Numbered from the stretch's first letter, positions 8,367-15,862 are shown. The stretch is DNA of 64,000 bases from Flavobacterium beibuense (GCF_004151245.1 NZ_JUIW01000010.1:1-64000), one strand, 5' to 3'. The notes: generated from the sequence alone by a model not told the origin. Translations and numbers: made by a program.

Positions 8367-9515
8367 TTATCGTTTTGCCAAACGGATACCGGTAAACTGC
8401 CAGCGTTCGTTTGCGTGAAAAAAGTTTCTGTAAGTAATTCGGCTATGGTCTTTAGAAGTAGCAGAGGAAGCACCTCGCAAAATCATCTGATTAACCATAA
8501 ACTTTCCGTTATATTCGCCTATCGCCCCTTCGGGTTTTGCAAAGTGAGGATAAGGCAGGTAAGCGCTGTTTGTCCATTCCCATCGTTTCCCCCAGTCCAG
8601 TTGAAGGGCAGCTGCTTCCCACTCAAACTCCGTAGGGAGGCGCATTTTTTTCCATTCCGCATAAGCCCAGGCCTCATAAAAACTGATGTGTGTTACTATA
8701 GCATCCGGATTTACTTTTTGCAGTCCTGCCATCGTAAACATGTGCCACTCGTTATCTATTTTATGCCAGTACAACGGAGCCTCAATATGGTTTTCATTTA
8801 CCCATGCCCAGCCTTCGTCGTGCCAGTAATTAAAGTTTTGGTAGCCTCCGGCATTAATAAAGTCCAGATATTCTGCATTTGTTACCAGTGCCTGAGATAT
8901 TTCAAATGCTTCAAGGTATACTTTATGCCTGCCGTGCTCGTTATCAAAACTAAACCCGTCACCATTAAACCCTATTTCATAGATTCCTTCGGGAAAAGAA
9001 ATATATCCCGATTGACTATTCTCCTGATTCTCCCATTCAAGGTTTTCGTTGTAAACAGGGAACAGCGGGTTACATCCCAAAATGTATTTTATATCGGTTA
9101 GCAATAACTCCTGGTGCTGTTGTTCATGGTTAAGGCCTAGTTCCACCAGTTCATGAACCTGTGGATCCTTGAGCTGTAACAGCAACTGCATGTGCATATC
9201 AATGTAATTGCGGTAATCGTATACCTCAGAAACGGTAGGACGGGTTATGTGCCCGCGTTCGGCTCTAAAAGTGCGATTGCCTACCGTATTGTAGTAACTG
9301 TTGAATAAAAAGCAGAAGTCCTCGTTGTAAACTTTATAGTCCGGCAGGTGTTTTTTTAATAGGAATTCCTCAAAAAACCAGCTGCTGTGAGCAAGATGCC
9401 ACTTGGGGGGACTCACAAAATTTACGGGTTGCGGTATATAATCCTCTGTAGTAAGAACACTGCAAATATCTTCTGTTCTCTTTCTTATATGGTTGTATTT
9501 GTCAATAATACTCAT
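8367..9515 (-). CDS. egtB: Hercynine oxygenase (sulfoxide synthase) EgtB
   Basis: A 382-residue non-haem iron enzyme that joins hercynine to a thiol with O2, making the sulfoxide precursor of ergothioneine. The N-terminal DinB-like domain supplies the iron ligands: His in L-A-H-S-S-W and the H-x3-H-x-E motif in N-H-E-Q-Q-H-Q-E. The C-terminal half is a formylglycine-generating-enzyme (FGE-sulfatase) domain ending R-W-Q-F-T-G-I-R-L-A. It lacks the extra methyltransferase domain of OvoA, and a separate EgtD is next door, which supports ergothioneine rather than ovothiol. No egtA, egtC or egtE is nearby, so free cysteine may be the sulfur donor, as in egtA-less bacteria; this is inference. Confidence 0.92.
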   Translation of the reverse strand: MSIIDKYNHIRKRTEDICSVLTTEDYIPQPVNFVSPPKWHLAHSSWFFEEFLLKKHLPDYKVYNEDFCFLFNSYYNTVGNRTFRAERGHITRPTVSEVYDYRNYIDMHMQLLLQLKDPQVHELVELGLNHEQQHQELLLTDIKYILGCNPLFPVYNENLEWENQENSQSGYISFPEGIYEIGFNGDGFSFDNEHGRHKVYLEAFEISQALVTNAEYLDFINAGGYQNFNYWHDEGWAWVNENHIEAPLYWHKIDNEWHMFTMAGLQKVNPDAIVTHISFYEAWAYAEWKKMRLPTEFEWEAAALQLDWGKRWEWTNSAYLPYPHFAKPEGAIGEYNGKFMVNQMILRGASSATSKDHSRITYRNFFHANERWQFTGIRLAKR

Positions 9516-9695
9516 GGTTGTAAATCAGGTGTATAGTACTAATTTACGAAGAATGTTTACAGAGGGTGTTTTTAAAAATTGTTTTAACCAAATTATAACA
9601 CACGTTCAAGTACTCTTTTCCAGTAAAATATAGGACTTTATATGTATATGTTTGTGTATTAGTTATTTATTCTAAATTTAAATAAAGGAGAAAAT

Positions 9696-9725
9696 TTTGT
9701 TTATTAGGAAATTACTTTACATTTG
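9696..9725 (+). promoter_or_regulatory. Promoter of the leader / pcfJ-rtcB operon
   Basis: TTTG at 9696-9699 and TACATTTG at 9718-9725 are 18 bp apart, a near-perfect match to the Bacteroidota promoter (TTTG, 17-21 bp, TAnnTTTG). Transcription should begin around 9731, giving a leader of over 400 nt before the first large gene at 10150. Confidence 0.65.
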
Positions 9726-9764
9726 CAGCTCGAAACGAAAAAATAACAGAAAAAAATAATAACA

Positions 9765-9857
9765 ATGCGTTTAATAAAATCTACATACCAAAACGATCTT
9801 GCAGGAAATTTCCCTGTAATGGTGCCGGGTTTTATTGCGCACAGTTTTTTTAGATAG
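9765..9857 (+). CDS. Small leader ORF 1 (30 residues)
   Basis: ATG to TAG encodes a 30-residue peptide starting MRLIKSTYQND and ending HSFFR. It begins about 35 nt after the predicted transcription start, behind an A-rich stretch with the same 'aataacaatg' start context as the TPR gene of this operon (12995), and it ends 24 nt before a terminator-like hairpin. I do not recognise the peptide; it has no clear signal or membrane segment. It may be a translated regulatory leader or simply chance. The placement between promoter and hairpin is what makes it worth listing. Confidence 0.35.
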   Translation: MRLIKSTYQNDLAGNFPVMVPGFIAHSFFR

Positions 9858-9881
9858 TCTGACAGCAAATCTATAATACGC

Positions 9882-9916
9882 AAGCCCGGAACTGAAAAGC
9901 TCCGGGCTTTTTTTAT
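9882..9916 (+). terminator. Leader hairpin 1 (terminator/attenuator-like)
   Basis: Stem AAGCCCGGA / TCCGGGCTT (9 bp), extendable by CT/AG with one mismatch to a GAAA tetraloop, followed by TTTTTTT. It is a textbook intrinsic terminator, yet lies between the promoter at 9696 and the operon it appears to serve, so it would act as an attenuator or end a short transcript. Confidence 0.75.
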
Positions 9917-9919
9917 GCA

Positions 9920-10003
9920 ATGAAAAAATGTAACGACAACATACAGATAATCAGCAACCAGTCATGGACAGGTACTGTATTTTTTGAACCGGATAATTCC
10001 TGA
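9920..10003 (+). CDS. Small leader ORF 2 (27 residues)
   Basis: ATG to TGA encodes 27 residues starting MKKCNDNIQ and ending EPDNS, beginning 4 nt after the T-run of leader hairpin 1. It is rich in Asn, Asp and Gln. No family is recognised. Its 3' third is built into the stem structure at 9970-10020, so translating ribosomes would change the RNA fold. Coding status is uncertain. Confidence 0.3.
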   Translation: MKKCNDNIQIISNQSWTGTVFFEPDNS

Positions 10004-10020
10004 AAGGAGGAATAGTACCT
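9970..10020 (+). promoter_or_regulatory. Candidate structured RNA element in the leader
   Basis: The continuous right arm AGGAATAGTACCT (10008-10020) pairs with two separated left arms, ATTCCT (9996-10001) and AGGTACT (9970-9976), leaving a 19-nt bulge and a 6-nt GAAAGG loop. The fold overlaps the end of leader ORF 2 and its stop codon and sequesters a GGAGG sequence. It comes 11 nt before hairpin 2. Confidence 0.4.
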
Positions 10021-10031
10021 TTATATTAGGT

Positions 10032-10063
10032 AAGCCCGGTTCTTAATTGAATCGGGCTTTTTA
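10032..10063 (+). terminator. Leader hairpin 2 (terminator/attenuator-like)
   Basis: Stem AAGCCCGGTTC / GAATCGGGCTT (11 bp with one G-U) with a 6-nt loop, then TTTTT. It shares the AAGCCCGG core with hairpin 1, suggesting that the sORF-plus-hairpin unit was duplicated. The PcfJ-like gene starts 87 bp further on. Confidence 0.7.
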
Positions 10064-10149
10064 TTTAAGCAAAGATTTAAAAAACAATAAATGATTAGAA
10101 TCACAACAACAGGCATCACCTAAAAGTGCTGCCGTAAAGCAGTAAAACT

Positions 10150-11526
10150 ATGGAAACACAAGTAACAATGGCTATGGCAGCTATGGAAGTAAGGGCGACA
10201 GGTTTTGTTGCCATTGTAGAAAGGGCCAGTAAACAGCCGCAGGATCTTATTGGGAAAGGAACGACAATAGAAAGTGCTATTTGTTACTATTTCTCAACAA
10301 TGAGTGCCGTTAACCATGTTTGGAGAAGGGAAACCTTTAAAGGTATACTTATTCACATATACAGTGAAGGTTGTTATACCATGCTAAGAAACCCTGAATT
10401 TATAGGGGTCTTGGCAAACATGAGTTTTTTTGGTAATAAGATGGTTAGGAGTGTTGATGCCTGGAAAAAAGAAGGCTTTACGGCAGAAGACCAGTTAAAG
10501 AATTTTGTAAAACACTGTTTCGCACAGTATGATGTTCCTGAGTTTATGGTAAATGCTTTTGGCGAGGAGAACAAAGTACATATGTTGTGGTATATCCAAA
10601 TGGGTAGGGGAGACAGTATTAAGAAACTTAGTGGTTTTCCTGTTACGTTCACAGCTAAAATGGCTCACGAATTCAGGAATACGCCAAGCGATATGTCTCT
10701 AAAAAAAGCCATAAGGAGGGCGCAGGCTTTAGGTTTTGGCGCTGAAAAACAAAGGGCTGAACTAATTGCGTGGTCTGCTTTGAGTGAAAGTTTTGAAAAC
10801 GAAACCTTCAGGACAGCATTGGTGAAGTTTTTTGCTACTGTAAAAGGTGAGATTAGCCTGGATGTGTTTCAAACGGTTTTAGAATATATATTCTACATGA
10901 GAGTCCAAAATGCTACATTCGGCATGAGAGGCAGAACATGGGACGCTTTATTGAGGCAAGCGGTTGAATGGGAAAGGGAGATGTTGAAGAGAAAAGTTGC
11001 GGAAAGCTATAACCAATGGAAACCAGCAGCAATAACTAACTTTTATATTGAGGAAGAAGATGTTGTATTTAGCATTGTACAGTTAACAAACTCTGAAGCA
11101 ATATATGAGGAAGGTTATGAGATGTCTCACTGTGTGGCCGATTATACAGATGCTTGTGCAGGTGGCGAATCGGCTATTTTCTCTTTGAGGAAATTTACTC
11201 ATGAAAATAGCGAGTTTGAAAGGCTTGCTACCATTGAAGTTGATGTTGTTGCTAAAGAAATAGTTCAGGCACAGGCCAGGTATAATGAAATGATTAGTGA
11301 AAAAGCCAATGAGGTGATTATTAAATGGGCCAAACAGGAAGGGCTTTCTGCTGATTATGATTTTTATGTACCTATACATAATGAGCCAATGCAGATGCAT
11401 ATCGAGAATTATGAACCTTACAGAGATGCAGGTTTTAAGGAGTCAACAAGTGAAAGGGATATTGCCTATATAATAGTAGCTGTTATTAAAATCTTGTGGC
11501 TTATTGCTAAATGCAGTCAGGCATAA
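10150..11526 (+). CDS. PcfJ-domain protein
   Basis: A 458-residue cytosolic protein. The recognisable part is residues about 315-410: G-Y-E-M-S-H-C-V-A-D-Y (His327-Cys328-Val329), a short glycine turn, I-F-S-L-R, then A-T-I-E-V-D and I-V-Q-A-Q-A-R-Y-N. This M-x-H-C-V pattern is the signature of the PcfJ family, named from an enterococcal conjugative plasmid but widespread on chromosomes; biochemical role unknown. The N-terminal 300 residues look helical, without clear motifs. A hydrophobic run of about 17 residues (A-Y-I-I-V-A-V-I-K-I-L-W) close to the C-terminus could be an amphipathic or membrane helix. It is first in an operon with rtcB, 34 bp upstream, pointing to RNA repair or RNA stress. 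Confidence 0.75.
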   Translation: METQVTMAMAAMEVRATGFVAIVERASKQPQDLIGKGTTIESAICYYFSTMSAVNHVWRRETFKGILIHIYSEGCYTMLRNPEFIGVLANMSFFGNKMVRSVDAWKKEGFTAEDQLKNFVKHCFAQYDVPEFMVNAFGEENKVHMLWYIQMGRGDSIKKLSGFPVTFTAKMAHEFRNTPSDMSLKKAIRRAQALGFGAEKQRAELIAWSALSESFENETFRTALVKFFATVKGEISLDVFQTVLEYIFYMRVQNATFGMRGRTWDALLRQAVEWEREMLKRKVAESYNQWKPAAITNFYIEEEDVVFSIVQLTNSEAIYEEGYEMSHCVADYTDACAGGESAIFSLRKFTHENSEFERLATIEVDVVAKEIVQAQARYNEMISEKANEVIIKWAKQEGLSADYDFYVPIHNEPMQMHIENYEPYRDAGFKESTSERDIAYIIVAVIKILWLIAKCSQA

Positions 11527-11537
11527 TAATATGCCTG
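11518..11537 (+). promoter_or_regulatory. Intercistronic hairpin pcfJ/rtcB
   Basis: A perfect 8-bp stem CAGGCATA / TATGCCTG with an ATAA loop. The stop codon of the PcfJ-like gene (11524-11526) is within it. There is no T-run, so it is not a terminator; it may be a processing or stability element. Confidence 0.5.
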
Positions 11538-11560
11538 GCTTAATTTAAAAAGTAAAAATT

Positions 11561-12958
11561 ATGGCAAAATTAAAATTAAGAGGTAAAGACCTCATAGATA
11601 TAGGATACCCGCAAAATAAATCAATAAGTATTGCAATAGCAGCTATGCTTAAACATTATAAGCGGGAGCCTAAAGAAAAAGTGCTCAGGATGCTTAAGGA
11701 AGTCCTCCATGCTCCTGAGCAGTTTAAACAGGATGGCATATTCGGGAAAATAGCCGAAACACTTACCGATGTAAAGAAAACCGAATTCAGGAAACTGAAT
11801 GCTAACCGTGCACCGTTTACCATTTTTGGTGAAAATGAGATTGAAAGCAGTGCGAAAGATCAGTTATATACGGCCCTTAAACTGCCTGTATCTAAAGCGG
11901 GTGCTCTTATGCCCGACGCGCATCACGGTTACGGTTTACCTATTGGGGGTGTACTGGCTACCGAAAATGCGGTAATACCTTATGGCGTGGGGGTAGATAT
12001 TGGCTGCAGGATGTGCCTTAGCGTGTATGATATTAAACCTTCGTTTATAGAAGGGCATAAGGATAAGTATGTAAACATACTTGAAAAGCAAACTCGTTTT
12101 GGTATGAGTGAAGTGCATGGCAGGCCCAATGATCATGAGATTTTTGAAAGGAGCGAGTTTAAGGATATTCCTTTTGTAAAGAAACTTAAGGATAAGGCCT
12201 ATAAACAGTTGGGGACTTCGGGCGGAGGTAATCACTTTGTGGAGTTTGGTATCATTGAGGTAACATCACAGGATGATGTGCTTAAAATACCTCCCGGGCA
12301 GTATGTAGGAGTGCTTTCCCATAGCGGATCAAGGGGGCTTGGTGCCAACATTGCCAAGCAGTATACTTATCTGGCTATGAAGCAAACACCACTGCCTAAG
12401 GAAGCGAAGCATTTGGCTTGGCTGGATCTTAACACGCATGACGGACAGGAGTACTGGCTGGCCATGAACCTCGCCGGAGATTATGCCTCGGCATGTCACC
12501 ATGATATCCATAAAAGGATAGCAAAGGAACTAGGAGCAAGGCCTCTGGCTATAGTGGAAAACCACCACAACTTTGCCTGGAAGGAAATAATTGATGGGGA
12601 AGAGCTGATAGTACACAGAAAAGGAGCAACACCTGCCCAAAAAAATGTACTGGGTATTATACCGGGCTCTATGACCGCACCTGGTTATATAGTAAAAGGC
12701 AAAGGAAATCCGTTGTCGCTAAGTTCGGCATCTCATGGTGCAGGCAGGGTGTTATCGCGTTCTGAGGCAAAAAGGACACTTACGCGAAGCGACCTTAAAA
12801 AGGTACTCAACGACTACGGGGTTACGCTTTTAGGTGCAGGAATGGATGAAGCTCCTATGGCTTATAAGGATATTACCAAAGTAATGGCTAACCAAACCGA
12901 ACTTATAGATGTGATAGGAATGTTTATGCCAAAAATAGTCCGAATGGACAAAGGATAA
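11561..12958 (+). CDS. rtcB: RtcB family RNA ligase
   Basis: A 465-residue GTP/Mn-dependent ligase that joins 2',3'-cyclic phosphate (or 3'-phosphate) ends to 5'-OH RNA ends, used in tRNA repair and splicing. Family motifs in order: D-A-H-H-G-Y-G-L-P-I-G-G-V (about 118), V-G-V-D-I-G-C-R-M with the Mn-binding Cys (about 147), G-G-G-N-H-F-V-E-F (about 221), S-H-S-G-S-R-G-L-G, E-N-H-H-N-F-A-W (about 333) and S-A-S-H-G-A-G-R containing the histidine that is guanylylated. All catalytic residues are there. It is longer than the E. coli enzyme (about 408). Neighbours are PcfJ-like upstream and TPR downstream; no rtcA, archease or prfH was seen. Confidence 0.95.
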   Translation: MAKLKLRGKDLIDIGYPQNKSISIAIAAMLKHYKREPKEKVLRMLKEVLHAPEQFKQDGIFGKIAETLTDVKKTEFRKLNANRAPFTIFGENEIESSAKDQLYTALKLPVSKAGALMPDAHHGYGLPIGGVLATENAVIPYGVGVDIGCRMCLSVYDIKPSFIEGHKDKYVNILEKQTRFGMSEVHGRPNDHEIFERSEFKDIPFVKKLKDKAYKQLGTSGGGNHFVEFGIIEVTSQDDVLKIPPGQYVGVLSHSGSRGLGANIAKQYTYLAMKQTPLPKEAKHLAWLDLNTHDGQEYWLAMNLAGDYASACHHDIHKRIAKELGARPLAIVENHHNFAWKEIIDGEELIVHRKGATPAQKNVLGIIPGSMTAPGYIVKGKGNPLSLSSASHGAGRVLSRSEAKRTLTRSDLKKVLNDYGVTLLGAGMDEAPMAYKDITKVMANQTELIDVIGMFMPKIVRMDKG

Positions 12959-12964
12959 AATTAA

Positions 12965-12981
12965 TTGCTGCAAAGCAGCAA
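12965..12981 (+). promoter_or_regulatory. Intercistronic hairpin rtcB/TPR
   Basis: A perfect 7-bp stem TTGCTGC / GCAGCAA with an AAA loop lies 6 bp after the rtcB stop and 13 bp before the TPR start. There is no T-run. A weaker CTGC/GCAG stem also precedes the PcfJ-like start (about 10129-10141). Confidence 0.45.
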
Positions 12982-12994
12982 AAAGACAATAACA

Positions 12995-13546
12995 ATGGGA
13001 ATTAGTACCTATGAAGTGATGTATATCCAGGCATTGGATAATTACCCTTTTAATGTGGAAGAATGTATAGAAAAACTGCAGTATGTAATTGCAGCCGATG
13101 ATGAGCATGCGGGAGCGCATTGCCTTATGGGACTTATTTATGAAGAGCAGTTAAAAGATTATAAGCAAGCCGAGTACTATTACAGGATGGCATTGTACCT
13201 TGATAGGGATTATTCTCCGGTATATAGTCATCTGGCGGGGCTTTTAATAAATTTAGGAAGGCTGGAAGAAGCACTCGCAATTATAGATGCGGGATTAAGA
13301 GTTCCCGGTATCGATAAAGCCTCTATGTTATATTATAAAGGCTTGCTGTATGAAAAGTTTGAGATGTATGCTACGGCAATACAGTATTATACTGATGCTA
13401 AAAAGGTATGTCTTAACAATAGTTTTATGGATACTATGGATGAACATATAAAAAGGGTTAAAACCAAAAAAGGAATGGATAAAAAGTCTGAAAAAAATAA
13501 ATCAGACAAAAAGCAGGAAAAGAAGAAAAAACAAGAACTTTCCTGA
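12995..13546 (+). CDS. TPR-repeat protein with lysine-rich tail
   Basis: A 183-residue soluble protein. Residues about 40-150 hold three tetratricopeptide repeats (for example A-H-C-L-M-G-L-I-Y-E-E-Q-L-K-D-Y-K-Q-A-E and Y-S-H-L-A-G-L-L-I-N-L-G-R-L-E-E-A). The last 30 residues are nearly all Lys, Glu, Asp, Ser and Asn, a disordered tail that is strongly basic and could touch RNA. I chose the ATG at 12995; the frame opens earlier at a TTG inside the hairpin, which is a less likely start. No signal peptide. As third gene after rtcB it may scaffold a complex; the function is unknown. Confidence 0.8.
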   Translation: MGISTYEVMYIQALDNYPFNVEECIEKLQYVIAADDEHAGAHCLMGLIYEEQLKDYKQAEYYYRMALYLDRDYSPVYSHLAGLLINLGRLEEALAIIDAGLRVPGIDKASMLYYKGLLYEKFEMYATAIQYYTDAKKVCLNNSFMDTMDEHIKRVKTKKGMDKKSEKNKSDKKQEKKKKQELS

Positions 13547-13551
13547 TAGGT

Positions 13552-13578
13552 AAAAGACGGCTCGTAGCCGTCTTTTTT
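13552..13578. terminator. Bidirectional terminator after the rtcB operon
   Basis: A perfect 11-bp stem AAAAGACGGCT / AGCCGTCTTTT with a 3-nt loop, A- and T-flanked, lies between the TPR stop (13546) and the convergent phosphatase stop (13583). Confidence 0.85.
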
Positions 13579-13582
13579 ATTA

Positions 13583-14311
13583 TTAATTCCTTCCGTTTTC
13601 CTCTGGATAAAGTTTGTATACCGGGTCACTCTGCCAGTATTCCTTAGTATCGGCATCCATTATGGTAAGCGGGCCCTTAAAAGCGGCTCCGGTATCAATA
13701 TTCCATACATTGGCTTTGTTTATAGGAGTGGTTTCGCCTATACGGGTTACCGGTGTATGGCCTATGAAAATTTCTTTATACAGGGTGAAACGTTTGGGGT
13801 AAAGCGGGTCATTCGGATCCATAGACTTGTCTAATGCCAGTGCGGTTTCCCAAAGCGTCCTTTCCCAATAGAACATTTTGCTGAAGTATTCGTGCTTTAC
13901 GCCATTAAGATTGGTAAATCCTGCATGCACAAAAAGACGGTTGTCTTCGTCAAGATAATAATCTTCCAGGCTTTCCAGAAAAAGTATGTGAAGCTGTTTC
14001 TTTTCCTCGCTTACCTTCAGGTAAGAAGCTGTGGTTACCTGTCCGCCATGCATAAACCATTGTTCGGTATGTTGCCCTGTAACCAGCCATTTTAAAAGGA
14101 GGTCGTCATGATTACCCCTCATAAAAATGCAATGGTATTTTTGCTTTAGCTGGATAAGAAAATCTATAACTTCAGGTGATTGCCCCCATCCGTCTACATA
14201 ATCTCCTAAAAAAATGAGGTGGTCATTTTCGGTTACCGCCGCCCGTTCCAGTATTTGTTCCAGTGCCCTGTAAGCACCATGTATATCACCAATTACAAGT
14301 GTTCTGCTCAT
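13583..14311 (-). CDS. Metallophosphoesterase, PP2A-like serine/threonine phosphatase family
   Basis: A 242-residue cytosolic enzyme with a calcineurin-type two-metal site: G-D-I-H-G (8-12), G-D-Y-V-D-G (about 36-41), R-G-N-H-D-D (about 68-73), F-V-H-A-G-F (about 127) and I-G-H-T-P-V (about 188). These are the five blocks of the bacterial PP2A-like/PrpE/ApaH group, so substrates could be phosphoproteins or dinucleoside polyphosphates. A characteristic N-terminal S-R-T-L-V-I-G-D-I-H-G supports the chosen start. It stands alone between two terminators. Confidence 0.88.
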   Translation of the reverse strand: MSRTLVIGDIHGAYRALEQILERAAVTENDHLIFLGDYVDGWGQSPEVIDFLIQLKQKYHCIFMRGNHDDLLLKWLVTGQHTEQWFMHGGQVTTASYLKVSEEKKQLHILFLESLEDYYLDEDNRLFVHAGFTNLNGVKHEYFSKMFYWERTLWETALALDKSMDPNDPLYPKRFTLYKEIFIGHTPVTRIGETTPINKANVWNIDTGAAFKGPLTIMDADTKEYWQSDPVYKLYPEENGRN

Positions 14312-14426
14312 TTTACAAGTTTACGAAAAATACAGGATAAGAAAATTTAAAATGAATATAAAACTGGAGTGGCTAATATAAATAAGTAAAAAATGTATTT
14401 TAGTGCCTTAAACTAAAAACCACATA

Positions 14427-15827
14427 ATGAAAACAAAAATCCTTACCTTATTTCTGGCGATTTCGCTGGGATGTTTTGCACAAACTGATGTCGAAGGCTT
14501 TGAAAGTGAAGTCTTTCCACCCGATGGCTGGACTATGTATGACAATGGATCAGGATATATGAAGTTTTGGCAACAAACCTTTCCGGAAAATCCTATTTTG
14601 CCTTCTTATGAAGGAGACTATGCCGCTTTTATAGATCGTGAAAATGTACCTAATATCAATGATGTTCCACAAGACTGGCTGGTAACTTCCTTAAAAACAG
14701 TTTTAGGAGACAGCCCTGTTGTACATTTTTATTCCAGACTTACTCTACAGGGAGATCAAGGGAGTGTATATAGACTTATGATAAGTACTGATTCTGATCC
14801 TGGAAATCTTGATGCTTATATTACATTAAAGCAGTGGTCTGAATTTGAAATCAATCCGGTACAAGCTGAATATAATGAAATATATGTTCCTGTGCCTTTA
14901 GAGTTTGTAGGGCAACAGGTTTATTATGCTTTTGTAATGGAAGCTGATTATGGAGACAGATGGTTAATAGATAATGTATCTTTTGAGGAAGATTATTGCG
15001 GACTGCCTACTAACCTTAATGCGGTTACTACAACTCCTAATTCTGCTACTTTAAGTTGGACAGGAGGAAATGAGTCACTTTGGGAAGTTGAGCTTCTTGG
15101 TTCAGATGAAGTACCTGCTAACGAAGGAGTGCTGGTAAATCAAAATTCGTATACTGTTGAGGGATTGGCTGCCGGGAATTATGAGTTTTATGTAAGAGCG
15201 GTATGTTCTGAAACAAACATAGGCTTGTGGTCAGGGCCGTACAATTTTGAATTGTATAATGGTATTGAAGGTATTGTAAGTTTTGACAGTGATAATGACA
15301 AAGAATGTGACAGCGGACTGGAAGGTGCTGAAGTAATACTGATTATAAACGATGGCGAACAACAATACACTACTTATACAGATAATACGGGGTATTACAG
15401 TTTTTATCCGCTATTCTATAATTCAGCAAATGTAAGTGTAAGTGTTACAGCTCCGCAAAATTTCAAAGATATAGATCCGGTAACAATGTTTGTTGATTTC
15501 AATGAACAGCCGGATGTGAACATTGATATGTGTTTTAATAAAGTAAGGCCTATACCTTGTTTTATTGATTTGACAAAAAGTATAAATCAAGATACTAATA
15601 TTCAGCTTTCTTTATATCCTAACCCGGCAACAGACAAGTTGTATTTTAACATGCAAAACAATGAGCAACTTAAAGCTGTTGAAGTATATGACATAAACGG
15701 TAAGCTTTGTTTTAAACAAGATAATTTACAGGGAAGTATAGATATACAATCCCTTAAATCAGGCTTTTATTTTATAAGGCTTACCACGGAAACGAAAACA
15801 ATAAATCAGAAGTTTATCAAGAAATAA
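14427..15827 (+). CDS. T9SS cargo: choice-of-anchor J / fibronectin III / type A sorting domain protein
   Basis: A 466-residue secreted protein. The signal peptide ends at C-F-A-Q (residue 19). Residues about 22-190 form a jelly-roll 'choice-of-anchor J' domain (G-F-E-S-E-V-F-P-P-D-G-W, later D-R-W-L-I-D-N-V-S-F). A fibronectin type III domain follows to about 275, then an SdrD-like beta-sandwich (D-N-T-G-Y-Y-S-F-Y) and the T9SS C-terminal domain from L-Y-P-N-P-A-T-D to K-F-I-K-K. It should be exported through the T9SS and held on the surface or released. The neighbour at 15937 is a longer paralogue. Likely an adhesin-like or exoenzyme scaffold protein with no visible catalytic domain. Confidence 0.88.
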   Translation: MKTKILTLFLAISLGCFAQTDVEGFESEVFPPDGWTMYDNGSGYMKFWQQTFPENPILPSYEGDYAAFIDRENVPNINDVPQDWLVTSLKTVLGDSPVVHFYSRLTLQGDQGSVYRLMISTDSDPGNLDAYITLKQWSEFEINPVQAEYNEIYVPVPLEFVGQQVYYAFVMEADYGDRWLIDNVSFEEDYCGLPTNLNAVTTTPNSATLSWTGGNESLWEVELLGSDEVPANEGVLVNQNSYTVEGLAAGNYEFYVRAVCSETNIGLWSGPYNFELYNGIEGIVSFDSDNDKECDSGLEGAEVILIINDGEQQYTTYTDNTGYYSFYPLFYNSANVSVSVTAPQNFKDIDPVTMFVDFNEQPDVNIDMCFNKVRPIPCFIDLTKSINQDTNIQLSLYPNPATDKLYFNMQNNEQLKAVEVYDINGKLCFKQDNLQGSIDIQSLKSGFYFIRLTTETKTINQKFIKK

Positions 15828-15832
15828 AAAGT

Positions 15833-15862
15833 AAAGAGGCAGGTTAAAACCTGCCTCTTTAT
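15833..15862 (+). terminator. Terminator after first T9SS cargo gene
   Basis: A perfect 13-bp stem AAAGAGGCAGGTT / AACCTGCCTCTTT with a 2-nt loop, then AT-rich DNA. It shares the GCAGGTT/AACCTGC core with the terminator of the next gene. Confidence 0.8.

Larger units (their letters stand above)
9516..10149. other. 634-bp intergenic region: divergent control region and RNA leader
   Basis: No ordinary gene lies here. The first 180 bp, upstream of egtB, are AT-rich with nothing I can name. From 9696 rightward there is a good Bacteroidota promoter, a 30-codon ORF, a terminator-like hairpin, a 27-codon ORF that overlaps an extended stem, a second terminator-like hairpin, a possible 10-codon ORF (10091-10123, MIRITTTGIT) and then the PcfJ-like gene. 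The parts are listed separately. Confidence 0.7.

Noticed and set aside
8175..9101. 308-residue plus-strand frame opposite egtD/egtB
   Set aside because: It is antisense to two well-supported genes, has no recognisable domain and has a composition typical of shadow frames (Cys/Phe/His-rich).
8367..9515. OvoA (ovothiol synthase) instead of EgtB
   Set aside because: OvoA carries a fused C-terminal methyltransferase and is far longer; here the protein ends after the FGE-sulfatase domain and a separate EgtD is present.
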